Assembly: GCA_950295325.1 (NCBI GenBank) | Contig: OX485804.1 | Span: 21,512,001 to 21,576,000, forward strand | Direction: 5' to 3' | DNA from: Polytrichum commune | Lineage: Eukaryota > Streptophyta > Polytrichopsida > Polytrichales > Polytrichaceae | DNA: 64,000 bases | Shown here: in pieces, positions 45,791 to 57,097 of the stretch | Layout of the letters: each line of letters begins with the position of its first letter | Numbering within the stretch: position 1 is the first letter of the stretch | Notes under the pieces: model-generated | The model's input: the letters and a program-made list of their open reading frames with translations, nothing else | Told to the model about the DNA's origin: nothing | Databases searched by the model: none | Position numbers and translations under genes: made by a program

Positions 45791-47915
45791 TGCATGCGGT
45801 TATTTATCCCTACACCACACAACACGCAATTTTGAAGGCCCTGGTTTAATGATGGTACTGCAGGGACCCTTTTCGGCTCTTCAGGTACTGGTTAATTGGA
45901 TTTCGGCCATAGTTCACCTTTTCCTCAGGTCTACTATTACTCATTACTGTTAAATAGTCTATCTATGATGCTGGACAACATGACTGTATAGATACTGGTT
46001 ACTGGGTGCATGATGTTATCTAGCACGTTAACTTGTCAGATAATTGTTGGAGCTTCCTTTCTGGATCCAATACCCTGTGTAAGCACCACATGAAACACTT
46101 TGAAGTATACCTCTAGGATATTGATTGCTACTGGAATCCATTTTTTAGTGTAATTCCACAAGAACTTCTCAGAGCCGCCATGTCAAACTGGAAAATGTTG
46201 CTATGATGTGACATATATACTCCAAGTAATTGCAAATGATTAGCATAAACTGTTCCTTTTTTGCGAAGTGCCAATTGATATTTTTTTGAGATTTTGTGCT
46301 CTGCAGTAATATTTCAGGAAAGTCCTGGGATTCTGATTCCTTTAATCTTCTACACATTAGTTTTTCATGGCTTTCCAGGTTTAAATGCAGCTAGAACAGA
46401 TGACAATGTGCTTGAGAACATTGAGCATTTTAACATTACACCTTTATAACCCACTAGGGCCATGCACCACACATGACTAACGAGCAAAATGTTGCTAGTT
46501 GCTAAATTTACTTCAGAGTAGACCTCACTACGTCAATCAAACCTTTGATTTTGCAGGTTGACTAAGATTTCTGATTTTCTAACCTATATTTGAATGTGCT
46601 TCCTTATGGCGATAGTTTTTTTTTGTTGCATTCCACTCTTTAATACCGGTAGGGATAGTTCAAGGGACTAGGGTGAGTCTTGATTTCTAACTTACTTCCA
46701 TTGAATCCTTTGGAAAATTGGCCTCTTTGCGACTTTCATGTGGTGAATTCTCAAAAAATGGTGTGTGAGGTGCAATTTCTAAAGATTCTGGAGTTTGATA
46801 AGTTTTCTTGTGGTGCACATGTAGATTTCCAATTGCAGATTTTTGTAAATAAAGTTAGTCAAGGTTAGTTGAACGGGTAAATTAATGCAGGTGAGATTGT
46901 GTCCTCCGGGTTACTCTATCTGGAGTTTGTTACCACTAGGAAAGTGCTAATAAAGTCCGGGTTTTGTAGACCGGAGGATAAAGTCTACTCCAAATATTTA
47001 CCAGTTCAATCAGCCAAGGCTTACTTATCCTTTAGGGCAGCCATGACTTTAAACGATTCACATGAATTTGGAGTAGGCTGCAAATCCGCCCCATGCAATA
47101 TGTAAGCATTAGACACTTGAGGATTTGAGTGCTAAATCAGTTTCTTTGACATCCACATTTAGCTTTGTTTGTAGCACGGATTTCGGGCGATCTGTCCCTG
47201 TGCTCTTTGCCATTGGACCTGACCTTGCCTCCTAGTCTTTGGTGCTCTTTTGATGCATCCAGGTTCATCCCTCTGGACCCCTAATCATCGTGTCTGATTA
47301 ATGGCTTTCAGTTTGACTTTGCAGCTTTTACAATTGCTTCTGTTAACCTTTTTGACAAGATCAATTTCACTCCAGATGCATTTCCTCCCTCTTAAATAAT
47401 TTGAGCACAAAGTCTGCACAACTTCAGTTTCATACTTTACACATCTTATTCCAAAAAATCAGACACGATTGTTGTTTGATGTGGAGGCTTGACTTTGGTG
47501 GTCGATGTGGTGAGCAATGAGAATAGAAAACATGGGTTGCAATCTAGTACCGGTGATCTCTAATGAGGACATGGACAACGGTGCCTGGTATGCCTCTTAA
47601 TTGTTGGGCTACCATCATGTTTTATTTAGTCAGATTCTAAAATTTTGATAAATTCTATTTAGATGGAATTAGGGAATCGTGATGGTGTTAGGAGTTAAAG
47701 AAGGACCCAGGCTGCTTGTGAATCATCTGCCGTCAATGTTCGTTGTCATATTTAAGAAAGCCCCATTTGCAAAGGCGGGCCCTGTTTGCCATGGTTAACC
47801 AAAATAATAAGTCTACACCATACATTGGTGTATTTTGCATCAGCCTTGCATTCATGTTATAAGTATTAGTCCTGTAATGATCCCATAAACTCACTTCCAA
47901 GTCCACACCATGCAG
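45791..47915. other. Unassigned; possible exons or transcript body
   Basis: Sequence composition is less AT-biased than the transposon areas. The frame at 46899-47105 (+) gives an ordinary-looking peptide but no motif or clear splice sites. It may belong to a transcript that starts near 43.76 kb or to the exons at 47.9-48.5 kb. Confidence 0.25.
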
Positions 47916-48006
47916 GGGTAATTTTGCAAATGATCAGCTGGCTGTAGTGCTTTTAACAGATGCACAGGAGCAAAGAGCAGGAGCCATACAGTTCTACTAC
48001 CTCCAG
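47916..48006 (+). CDS. Putative internal exon, unrecognised protein
   Basis: Bounded by CCATGCAG on the left and the strong donor CAG/GTAAGT on the right. In one frame (one leading base, then 30 codons) it reads GNFANDQLAVVLLTDAQEQ.. and ..IQFYYLQ with no stop, ending in phase 0. The peptide looks globular, but I do not recognise the family. No complete gene model can be built around it, and it could be a fragment of a duplicated gene. Confidence 0.35.
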
Positions 48007-48310
48007 GTAAGTACTCTATGATACTGAATGGAGAGTCTTTGAAATTTCAATTGTCTCATTGAATGTTTAATAAATAAATTAAATTAATAAAAGAATAAAA
48101 TCAAGTTTCAGGTCATGGAGGCCTTGCATGTTTTTAGGTGATGAAATAAAGCTTGACATTTCGTTTCTTTAACCATATGTATATATAACTTTTTAAAGTT
48201 TACAACCCAGTGCAGCCAGACAATTTTTAAGTATACATTACTGGGTGCAGGAGGAAAAGAAAAGTAAAGTATTTTAAAGATTTCATTCCGTTTATGTACA
48301 AATAGTGCAG

Positions 48311-48468
48311 CTAATAATAATTATCTTTTCTCTGTATGTGAAAGTGGCATCATCAGGCACCGCCAACCATTCAGAGCTCACCAGATCAGTTCCCAACTTG
48401 AAGAAGCTCGAGGAGGAAGAGTTCCTCAAGCCCATGGAGGATTTGGTGCATGAGGGAGTGACTTCAGT
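48311..48468 (+). CDS. Putative exon, unrecognised acidic peptide
   Basis: An open frame through this segment gives SGTANHSELTRSVPNLKKLE and EEEFLKPMEDLVHEGVTS before a GTATGT donor. It is in phase with the exon ending at 48006 if the acceptor GTGCAG at 48310 is used. The more typical pyrimidine-rich acceptor at about 48344 would put it out of phase and lead to an early stop. I cannot choose between these. The family is unknown. Confidence 0.3.
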
Positions 48469-48759
48469 ATGTATTAAATTACACTCAACTGATTGAAGGC
48501 TTCCCTTTGATGATGTTAATTAGTTCTTCAGACTTTTACTTCATTGCATATATTGCAGAGTACTGGGTGAATTTGAGGTTGATAGACTTCGAAGTATGAA
48601 GCCTATAGCTAGCTGAGTTGCCCTTGAGTTGGTCGATCCTGCATGTTGTATACAGTTTTTAGAAATACTTTGGTTAAGGCCATGTTAATGACCTCTTGCA
48701 ACACTTTCTTCTGACTAAACATGTGTCACAATCACTGAGATTGGTGCATTTTCTGCATT

Positions 48760-49095
48760 TTACTTTGTTCTAACTAATAACTGGAGAGGGAGATGTGGGA
48801 TTGGGCTTCAAAGTGCTATAAATTGAGATTGATATGTTGTCTAAAGTTTCTGTAACAACTTTGTTCATGATCATGTGAGGCTCTCTTCCAGTGACTATCT
48901 TTACTTTGTTCTGACTGGCATATGTCTGAAGAATTTTAGAGGGAGAGGTGGGTTTGAACTTCAATGTCCTACCGGAGATTAATACATAGTGTAGAGTTTC
49001 TGCAACTAAATGTTTTTCATGGCCCTATGACTGCCTGTAGTGGTCATCTTCACTTTGTTCTGACTGACATATGTCTAAATGGTTGTAGACGGAGA
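48760..49095 (+). repeat. Tandem repeat, about 140-150-bp unit
   Basis: ACTTTGTTCT(A/G)ACT begins units near 48762, 48902 and 49051, each followed by CATATGTCT-like words, GAGGGAGATG-type sequence and a TTTCTG(T/C)AACTA segment. The last unit is partial. Confidence 0.65.
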
Positions 49096-49185
49096 TGATA
49101 GTTGCCATCTGGGGTAAAGTGGATATCATCAATTGGATAACTCAAGCAACTATGAATAATTTCAAATACTGCATCGAAATTGGTC

Positions 49186-49369
49186 CATCATGTGCAAGAA
49201 TGGAGTGGTTTTCAGGGGTACTCAAGAATGAACTTGGGTGGATCAAGAGAGCACCCAGGTCAAGGTGGCAAGGCCAGTATCAATGGCAAAGAGCAAACGG
49301 GCAAGCCGTACAAAACCCGCGCACCAATGGATCGGGATGATGAACTGCAGTCATTCTCTTGTCAATGAT
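49186..49369 (+). CDS. Putative exon or 3' coding end, unrecognised
   Basis: One frame reads HHVQEWSGFQGYSRMNLGGS then REHPGQGGKASINGKEQTGK and PYKTRAPMDRDDELQSFSCQ, ending at TGA. Its Gly/Lys/Arg-rich hydrophilic composition is unlike random AT-rich translation. Overlapping frames are also open, and the splice acceptor is not obvious. No motif is recognised. It could be the last exon of the gene suggested by 47916-48468. Confidence 0.25.
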
Positions 49370-51437
49370 AGTATGATGGCAATGAAGCTTCAGGTAGAAT
49401 ATCTTAACCAGGGATGCCTCGTGTATAGACCTGTTCTTCCAGAATCAGCTAAAGAATGAGCATGCACAACTGTTTGATTAGTGAAGTTCTATGGTTTCGA
49501 GAACAAATTGACTTGGACACTCAAACCTCATATAGATAGATGTGTCAGGAGTTGAGGTATGTAGTGGGCTGCGAAGGGAATGTTTCTAGAATAATCATGT
49601 CTAGTCAAGTTTGAGTAGCTTCAATTCACATTATACATGGTCATGTGACTTTTGTTTGGTGCAAATCTGCAGTTGGGCTATGGCGGAATGGTGGGAAGCA
49701 AGCTGGATAGTATGGCTAGATGACCGGACCCAGCTGAGACTCCAGTCAAGATTCGAATTGACACTAGGCTCACTAGAACCTTTCACATCTATAGCACTCA
49801 CAAATTCATTAAAAGTTTCTTAGTTCAAGCCCTTTTCCTATCAATTTCTTATAAATTCAAAATTTCGGCTACAATCATCTGATTTGTACACATTCAATTG
49901 TTACTCCTGAATATCTTGGAAGTTGATAAGCATGTCTTTGAATTATGATTCTTCCAGTAAAGTTGTGAGTGCTTAAGATGAAAGTTCTAGTACACTACGT
50001 ACTAATGTCATATTATGCTCTCACAAATTTCTTGGGAGAATTATAGCTCAAGGACTGCTTTATCAATGTCAAAGATACTCAGGAGCTACCCATTGGTGGT
50101 GACAAGTCTGGAGAATCTCCTCAAATCCGCAGAATGTATGTAACATGCAATTGATTGTGGACAATTGTCCACAACAAATTTGTGTTATGTTACCTTGTCC
50201 TCTAGACCATGGAGGGACCATGGAGGAATAAAACTTTGAACAGTCAGAACCATATTGTTGCCATTTTGAACTCTTAGTTTGTCAAAGAGGCTCATGCAAT
50301 CCAGTTTGATTTTCCATTGCTTGAATTGGCCAACAAATGCGTCATCTTACGATTTGCTTTCAAAATTGTGGTTGAGACATTCAACGCGAGGCATAAGGAA
50401 TGATCCATAGCTCAAGTTTCAAACTAAATCTGCCGCACACGATTCAATTATTCAAGTCCAAGGATGACCCTTGTCAAAGGCATGAACTAATCTTAGCAGT
50501 TGTTTGAACTTCTGATAGAGAGCAGTTTACTGCCCTTTTGGATTCCTTATACACCTCTACATGTGGTTACTCACATAGACATAGCACCATGCACTTGGTT
50601 TTCCATTGGAGTTTGGCAGTATGTTGAATTTACTTAAATTGTTGATGTCCAATTGTTGTATTGAAGAGATATTAAGACTTGGCGTTGTATGCATTCCTTT
50701 GATTTCCTTCCATTATTAAGGGTTAACTAACTGAAAGAACAATTCAGAATGTGCTTCTTGTAATCTGCTTTTCTTGAATGCAAGCAAGTATGATCTGGGA
50801 AACCAATGAAGGTGAATTTGAATTGACATCTTAAGCAGTCACAAACTTATTGAAAAATGCACATTTCAAGAATTTTTTTTAATCAATTTCTTAGACATTC
50901 AAGAAATATCATTGGTGGTCAGTCTAGATAACCTCCTCATCCATCTGTGTACAATGACTCACTCATAAAACCAAGTTGGTGTTTGAATGTTTTTCAGTCT
51001 ATAAGCAAATGTTAGCAAATTTGTAGGAAAATGTCAATCTATTGTAAATTTATCATATGTTAATCAAATTTTAGAAAATTACTTGTTCAATATCACCTAC
51101 TTACAGTTCCAAAATTTGTAAACCTTTCTTCAAAACAAAATTAACAACATAAATTACTTGGCTTTGTAGATCAATGTGTTTTTAAAATGTTTATGATTCT
51201 CTCCTTCACAAAATCCAAAGTTAGTATATAATTTTTTTATCACTCTCACTTAAACCGATGCAAGGTACAGGAGCTATCCACTTGACCGTGCCCCCAAATA
51301 CAATATTTAGTGTACCACCTCCAAGTGTGCAATGCCATGGGAGTCGGGACCTGCTCAATTCCATGGGCTTGTATTTAAACTTTAAATTCAGAACAACATT
51401 CACATGTAATATAAGCACACACACAAGTCTGAAGTTT
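49370..51437. other. No recognisable feature
   Basis: A small open frame at 49611-49823 (+) lacks motifs. The remainder reads like intron or intergenic sequence. Confidence 0.3.
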
Positions 51438-51895
51438 TGAATCCCACTGCATGTTGCTGGCAGGGCCTCACTGCAAAGCCTCCTTTATATAGGCAACAAT
51501 TATACAGTGGGGGACCTGAGTGCCGTGGAAGGGCTTTGAATTGGAAGGGCCGCAGATACATTGTTGAGAATTCAGGAACAGTTACTGGCGCTGCAGTTAA
51601 AAAGCTCTGAGTTAAAACTTATGACTCCCGGAATTTGTCATTCCTTGGGAACATTCAATCACCTTGCAGGACTGCTAAGTTACAGATGAGCAACTGATTG
51701 ACTGTGCAGTTTACACTTTTAGGAGACAGCAAAGTCAGAGTATAAGTTCTCAGTTCTGGCAGTAACTTATTTATATCATTGAATTGATTGGTATTGCAGC
51801 ACACTGTCTGTCTGTTCTTTTTGTTTCCAAATGTAGTTCTAGCTAGATCATTATAACCTAGAGTAAGTTACTGCAAGTAAGTTATCAGTAGATTG
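51438..51895 (+). repeat. Duplicated block D2, copy 2
   Basis: Partner of 31485-32060. It includes TATATAGG at 51486-51493 in an otherwise TATA-like setting (CCTTTATATAGGC), so a promoter within the block is possible. The two blocks sit close to Rep-A copies but in different order, so they are probably parts of a larger dispersed repeat. Confidence 0.6.
51486..51493 (+). promoter_or_regulatory. Possible TATA box in block D2
   Basis: TATATAGG, not preserved in the other D2 copy. No exon follows that I can support. Confidence 0.25.
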
Positions 51896-51903
51896 CCCCC
51901 ACT

Positions 51904-52657
51904 GAACTGGGAGAACCGACCGCTGCACCGTTCATGGAATTTAGTGCCACGTACACTACTTGCAAAGGGCCTAAACTATATGCCTAGAGGTTTCAAAGTG
52001 TCACGCGCGCTAATTGTCAATATGGTTTCAATATGGTAGTCAACATTAGCAACATTTTTAAGTGAAAAAGAATCTACATTATGACATTTAGAGTAGCACG
52101 TTGGGATACGTTAGATGAAAGTCTTGCGTTTTAGTATGCAAGGGGAAGATATTTTTGAGCGTACTAATGGCAAGTGTCATGTGTTTACATTTTGGTGTGC
52201 AAGGGGAAGATATTCTTGAGCATATTGATGGCAAGTGATTTGTGTACAGTTTAGTCAACTTGTAGACCATTATGTAACATAGGCATGCACCTCATAACAC
52301 TATTGAACATACTCATGCCAAGACATTAGTAAGCACACTTGAATGTCAAGTGTCATGAGTTGACACTTATGGTGAAGTTGTTAACCATCAATTAAACTGA
52401 GGATAAGCCTCAAAATAGCGACACTATTACACATGTGACACTAGATACCATAAACGGTGTAGTTACAGATGAACCCGGTTGAGTATGAAGAATAACCAGT
52501 TGAAGTTCAAGACTTCAAGAAAATTGCCAATCATTTTAGATAAAACTATGGAATATATCTTAAACTAATAAAGAAAAACCAAAAGATCACAACATGTAAC
52601 CAATTGGACTTGGGGCCACTAGAATTTTGACCAGTGATGCCCAAAAGTCTCCCCAAA
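51904..52657 (+). repeat. Rep-A, copy 4, split by a TIR element
   Basis: Left part 51904-51924 (GAACTGGGAGAACCGACCGCT) and right part 52461-52657 (AGTTACAGATGAACC..AAAAGTCTCCCC) join into one Rep-A unit once the 536-bp insert is removed, as shown by the intact word CGCTAGTTA in copy 3. Confidence 0.75.
51925..52460. mobile_element. TIR element family C, copy 1, inside Rep-A
   Basis: 536 bp starting GCACCGTTCATGGAATTTAG and ending CTAGATACCATAAACGGTGT. The ends are inverted repeats with gaps (CACCGTTYATGG). No target duplication is visible; removal restores Rep-A exactly. A related element lies at 52685-53898. Inside is a two-fold repeat of about 65 bp (GTRTGCAAGGGGAAGATAT..TTGAGC). No ORF. 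Confidence 0.7.
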
Positions 52658-52684
52658 CATTGATCTCATGTTGAAGTAAGTCGT

Positions 52685-53898
52685 CACTACATTATTTATG
52701 GTATTGTCACATACACTATTTGCAAAGGCCTGAAACTAGATGCCTAGAGGTCTCAACGTATCACATCCAAAGTTCGGGAAGTTTTTGAAGCCTTGGTGGC
52801 TAATTGCCGGTAGTTGCTACGAAGGGTCGGATTTTTTCCAATTTACATCGGCAAGAGCCGGTCTTTTGTAAAATCAATCGGCCAATTGCCTATATTTTCA
52901 TATTTTCATTGGCCAATATCCGATTGAATGGAATTCATATTGGCACTAATTGTTTAAAAAATGTATGAAAAGTTATTAGAAATCATTTCTTAGTACAAAA
53001 TCTTGAATAAGTGAAAAGAAAGGCATGTTCTAAACTTTAAATTTGAAGAGTTAATATCCTTTGCAGGAATTGAACCTAGCAATGCCTTCACCGCTTGAAG
53101 GCCAAGGGCCCCCCAATTCTTCATAGAAGCAATTGGATTTGGTCATGGAAAGGTTGCATAATTCAAAAAGTTTAAGGTTTAGGGTACTTCCTCAAGTGCA
53201 TCATCAGATGCCCCAGACAAATAGCGCTCTGGATTGCTATACAAATAGCAAAACTCAATAACTCACAAGTCTGCAATCCAGTAACTCACAAGAATCGGCT
53301 ACATTTCCGGGACATTTTATGGTCCATCGGCTAATTGCCGGAGGATTGAAATTACAGTCGAATTGCCATCCGATGGTTGGAAATTTGGACCGGCCATGAG
53401 GGGAATTCCATCGGCTGATTATGAACTAGCCGTCGGATTTCCCTGAACATAGATCACATCCACTAATTGCCCATATGATACTATTTATCAACATAAGTAA
53501 CTTTCTTAGGTGAAAAATGACCTACCTAATAGCATTTTATATAACATATAAGATGATAATGTTCTGCTTAGTATGCAAGGAAAAGATATTACTGAGCAAA
53601 AAGATGGAAAATTTCATGTGTTCACATTTTAATATGCAAGAGGTAGACATTCTTCTACTAAATGTCATTTGTGTAGACTTTAATCAACTTATAGACCATT
53701 GTGTAACGTTGGCATAAACCTTACAACACTATTGAACATACTCATGCCAAGATGTTAGCAAGCACACTTGAACCCAAGTGTCATGAGGTCACATTAATGG
53801 TGAAGTTGTTGATTGTTAGTGTAGCCTAGTATACACCTCAAAATAGGGTAAGTGACACTATTATGTATGTGACACTAAACACCATAAATAGTGTAGTG
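52685..53898. mobile_element. TIR element family C, copy 2 (CACTA-like ends)
   Basis: Starts CACTACATTATTTATGGT and ends ACCATAAATAGTGTAGTG, so the terminal repeats read CACTACAYTATTTATGG inward, a CACTA-like start. The interior matches copy 1 (for example CATACTCATGCCAAGA, GCAAGCACACTTGAA) except for a 683-bp insertion at 52770-53452. The flanking triplets (CGT, GTT) are not a clean duplication. Non-autonomous. Confidence 0.7.
52770..53452. mobile_element. 683-bp insertion with 10-bp target duplication
   Basis: Flanked by ATCACATCCA at 52760-52769 and 53453-53462; copy 1 of the host element lacks it. Termini are weak inverted repeats (GTTCGGGAA and TTCCCTGAAC). Inside, variants of CGGCTAATTGCCGG and ATCGGCYAATTGCC recur in both orientations near both ends. 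In the middle, on the minus strand, are an A-box-like CTTGAAGGCCA complement (53094-53104) and a perfect B box GGTTCAATTCC (53076-53066), 17 nt apart, as in a shortened tRNA-SINE head. A Mutator-like element or a composite is the best guess. Confidence 0.6.
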
Positions 53899-54426
53899 GT
53901 TTGAGCATCAAATCCTGAAGCCAGTGTTCTGCTTACTTCCAGGTTCTGATATTCACAGAATTGTGCGATGCAGATGACAACTTTGAAACATAATTTCAAT
54001 TGTTTTCCATACCTACAAACTTCCGTCAGGGAGCAGAGTTTCAAGAGCAGACCATCACGAGGATGTTCTGCTAAGAGCACACCTTTACAATTCAATATTT
54101 CAACACATTTCAACCTCCTAGAGATTTCTCAAGTTCAGCAATGGCAAACCACAAAAATGAATCCTGAAGCAACAAGGAGCGCCACAATAATACCTCCCTC
54201 CACCATACTGCATCCCAATACACGCACTCACAAATCCCTACACATCCAGCCTGGTCATATGACACACAATCTCTCAAAGCTCAACTATTGTACTCAACAA
54301 CAACGGAGCTGATTCATAACCCTAATGAAGCTCTACTTCAGAAGATGACAATTAAGTCAAGTTATACATTATGTATTTTACTCTGCAATCACACAACACC
54401 CACAAAGATCTATCAAAACCTTCAAT
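53899..54426. other. No recognisable feature
   Basis: The frame at 53968-54312 (+) has no motif. It could belong to untranslated or intronic parts of the minus-strand transcript suggested at 57.07 kb. Confidence 0.25.
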
Positions 54427-54735
54427 TTAGAAATCGATCCAAAACAACGCAGAGACCTTGGCAACTCAGTGCTACTAAATTTATGATAACACCAAACTAC
54501 TTGGCAGATTGCTGTAGGTATAGATCACATCCCCTCCGGCTTGAATTCGACAACATCACCTACTCTATAAACATTGCGTGTCTATGTTCTGCATCACCCA
54601 ACATCCAAAACTTTCAACGTAGACATTGATCCAAAAAATTCCAGAGCCCTTGGCGACTCAGTGCTTTCTAGGTTTATGATAATTGCAAACTAGTTCGCAG
54701 ATTTCTGTAAATATAGATCACATACCCCTACGAAT
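54427..54735 (+). repeat. Direct repeat, about 115 bp, 192-bp spacing
   Basis: 54436-54545 and 54628-54737 share GATCCAAAA, CTTGGCRACTCAGTGCT, TTTATGATAA and TATAGATCACAT.CCCCT with several substitutions. Only two copies are seen. Confidence 0.7.
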
Positions 54736-55172
54736 GAAAATAATTGCGAAAAGGTATGCTTGAAGCTTAATCTGGCGCTATCATCAAACTAGAATCTAAT
54801 CTTTTAGAACCCACTCATAGCTCTTGGCTGCAATTACGGCAAGGAGAATCCCAAACCACAGTTCAGCATTTCCTGCAATTTCACAGTATAAAGTCCACAA
54901 TTATTCTTTTTAAACAGATAAGAAAAGAAGCACACTGAAAACTTGAGAGCCTTGACAAAAATCAACTAAGAACCATAAACTTCTGTCATTGAACAATTAT
55001 TCCAACCCTACTGCTTGTCAACTTCAAAAGAGATTGGGAATGTAGTGGATGTGAATTATGACATGGATCACTTGAAGACAGTATTAACTTGTGTCCATCT
55101 CATTCAAAAGATGATAAAAGCTCTTCACCATAACCTCCATGCCTATGAAAATACTTGAGTAGCCACAACAAA
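54736..55172. other. No recognisable feature
   Basis: Noncoding-looking sequence before the kinase-like hairpin. Confidence 0.3.
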
Positions 55173-55276
55173 GGAAATTGAGAATACTTGGATGGTGTAG
55201 ACGAGACAAGCCCCACAAGCCCCTGTGCTTGTCTCGTCTCAACCACCCAAATATCGTCAAAATTCTCTGTATTTCC
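55173..55276. ncRNA. Candidate small-RNA hairpin with kinase-derived arms
   Basis: The left arm 55173-55211 pairs with 55227-55276 across a 15-nt loop. The inner 12 bp (GACGAGACAAGC) are perfect, and 21 of the inner 24 positions match before bulges appear. Read outward from the loop, both arms encode the same kinase-like peptide: LSRLNHPNIVKIL on the plus strand (55229-55267) and LSRLHHPSILNF on the minus strand (55209-55174). HPNIV is the usual core after helix C in protein kinases. No other kinase motif (DFG, HRD, Gly loop) is nearby. An inverted duplication of a kinase fragment explains this best. The strand of any transcript is unknown. Confidence 0.5.
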
Positions 55277-56488
55277 TGCTTCTCCATGCTAAAAATTGCC
55301 CTTCACTTTCTCTCGGCACATGAATTTCTAATGAATACAACCATTTGCTTCAACTCCAAGATGGTTGATGTCTTTTCCTGAAATCCCTGCACCTTCCAAT
55401 TCATCCTCCCACAACAATGGACCAATCATGTTCAAGTCTAGGTCAGCAGTCTGGCCATGTTCAAATATGCCTTTTAGATTCCATAGCAAGTATTTGCAAG
55501 GCATTGATGTTAGAATGGAAGCATAGAATAGGCATGCCTCCAGTACAATCTCCTGAAATGCCTCTACAATTTGTAACTGAAGAACATGTGAATCTGCATT
55601 GGAGCATTTGGAGGGTAAGATTACTTCAATAAGCTTTCCATAGCGCCTGCAATGTTTGATGAGAAGTCCTCACGTTGTGAGCATGTGTCTAAAATACAAC
55701 CTTACAAGGCCACCTATTCTAAATACACTTTTCCAATAATTCCGAATGATCTTTCTCTGTTAGGAAGGGAACAAAGGCAATCTTAACAAATTTAGGAATC
55801 ACAGTGATTTGTAATTGAGAGAACTTATCTGTAGGAACAGACAAGTACAATGTATGATGGAGTAGAACGTCAGAAAGTGAGAGTGTTCATGCATTAAAAC
55901 CACAAAAACATACGCATGAAACACTGGACCTCCACAACTAGGGTGCAGGGTGGCTGCAAGCAGATCAAGAAATATTTGGAAGTAGGAATATCGTGTTCCT
56001 TAGCAGGATCTCCTCTTCATTCTGTTGCGTGGTAGGGAATCAGTGTTGCAAGAAACGTCTTGCGGTGAAGACGTGTCGAAAGAATGCGTGCACTTGAACT
56101 GCAAGGACGAAGAGAGAGACTCAAAGCAGGCGAGAGGCTGTAATACAAAGACAAGTCATACAAGATCTAACTGTACCCATACTGAGGGCGCAAAACTCTT
56201 CCAATCCAAAAAACACCATGTCTAAAAGCTGCTAGAAAAGCCGAGCACGAACCTTGACAAAGTCTTTGTCACTATGTTTCGTGAATAATCGGCAGCTATC
56301 CTCTCAGCACATCGACTCTTGCTAACACCGGGAGCAACGAATGAAGCTCTACGTCAAACCGTTGCGTCCTACATCTCCTTGTAAATCCAACTCTGCAATA
56401 GAGGATTTTCATAGATCTTGTCAGTTGGTACTCGACCTTACAGTGCCTAACTTGACGCGAACTAGCAGGACTGAAAAAACAAGCACTA
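55277..56488. other. Unassigned, possible intron of the 57-kb minus-strand gene
   Basis: Several short frames with no motif. If the minus-strand gene at 57068 is real, this may be intron or 3' sequence. Confidence 0.25.
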
Positions 56489-56489
56489 T

Positions 56490-56718
56490 TCAAACTCCCA
56501 AACAAGCTGCTGTTGCCAAGTTAGGTCTTCTGCAATCTTGATAGTCTGAGGCAAGATTTGAGATTACCACCAAGTTGCTCCAATGACTGCAATACATTGA
56601 AAAAAGAGAAACTTCTGACTTTACACTCGCGGACCTCAAACTCCTATAAGCTGGTGAAGGGAACTTGACAAAGCAATCTCTGAGGGAGCCGTCCACACAG
56701 CTCTAGAACCCCAGAAGA
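56490..56718 (-). CDS. Putative downstream exon region, minus strand
   Basis: On the minus strand an acceptor-like CATTTGCAG ends at 56719, followed by exon-like sequence (reading SSGVLELCGRLPQRL in one frame). A second acceptor-like TATTGCAG lies further down (about 56585) before CATTGGAGCAACTTGG. Frames change, and I cannot fix phases. It is offered only as a possible continuation of the gene starting at 57068. Confidence 0.2.
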
Positions 56719-56858
56719 CTGCAAATGACAGTATCAACACACAATAAGTCGTCAATAAATAAAGCTCACACAGCTCCAACCCTGAAGCTGGCCATACATA
56801 CATGAAATTACATTACATTCATAGAGAAAAGAAGGTAAGACTAGATTGTGACTCACGT

Positions 56859-57068
56859 TCACAGCCTTCCATCATCAGCACTCCATGCTGTCTCGCACAA
56901 ATCATTCTTATTACTCTTCAAGTTGCCCACCACGGCGCCAACCTCCCCCTCACTTGAGTTATAGGATACGTTGAAGATGGCATCTGTTGTAGAATCCCCG
57001 GTGACGCGCCATTCCTCCGCCTCTTTCTGATGCTTGTTCTCTCTCGCCGGCACTCTGGATGAATCCAT
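56859..57068 (-). CDS. First exon or short ORF of an unrecognised minus-strand gene
   Basis: The ATG is at 57068 in a fair context (GGTATGG). The 69-codon frame reads MDSSRVPARENKHQKEAEEW and continues as a hydrophilic, acidic peptide with SSEGEVGAVVGNLKSNKND. It ends LCETAWSADDGRL and TGA. A consensus donor GTGAGT follows four bases later (56852), so either the stop is real and the intron lies in the 3' UTR, or a slightly earlier weak donor (CT/GTGAAC) is used and the protein continues. Upstream is a plant telo-box, about 30 bp from the ATG. No homology is recognised. Confidence 0.45.
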   Translation of the reverse strand: MDSSRVPARENKHQKEAEEWRVTGDSTTDAIFNVSYNSSEGEVGAVVGNLKSNKNDLCETAWSADDGRL

Positions 57069-57097
57069 ACCTCTAATCAGCGTAGCCTGTACGTTTG

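Noticed and set aside
53066-53104. tRNA gene on the minus strand
   Set aside because: The A and B boxes are only 17 nt apart, and no cloverleaf with anticodon stem can be drawn; a SINE-like fragment is more likely.
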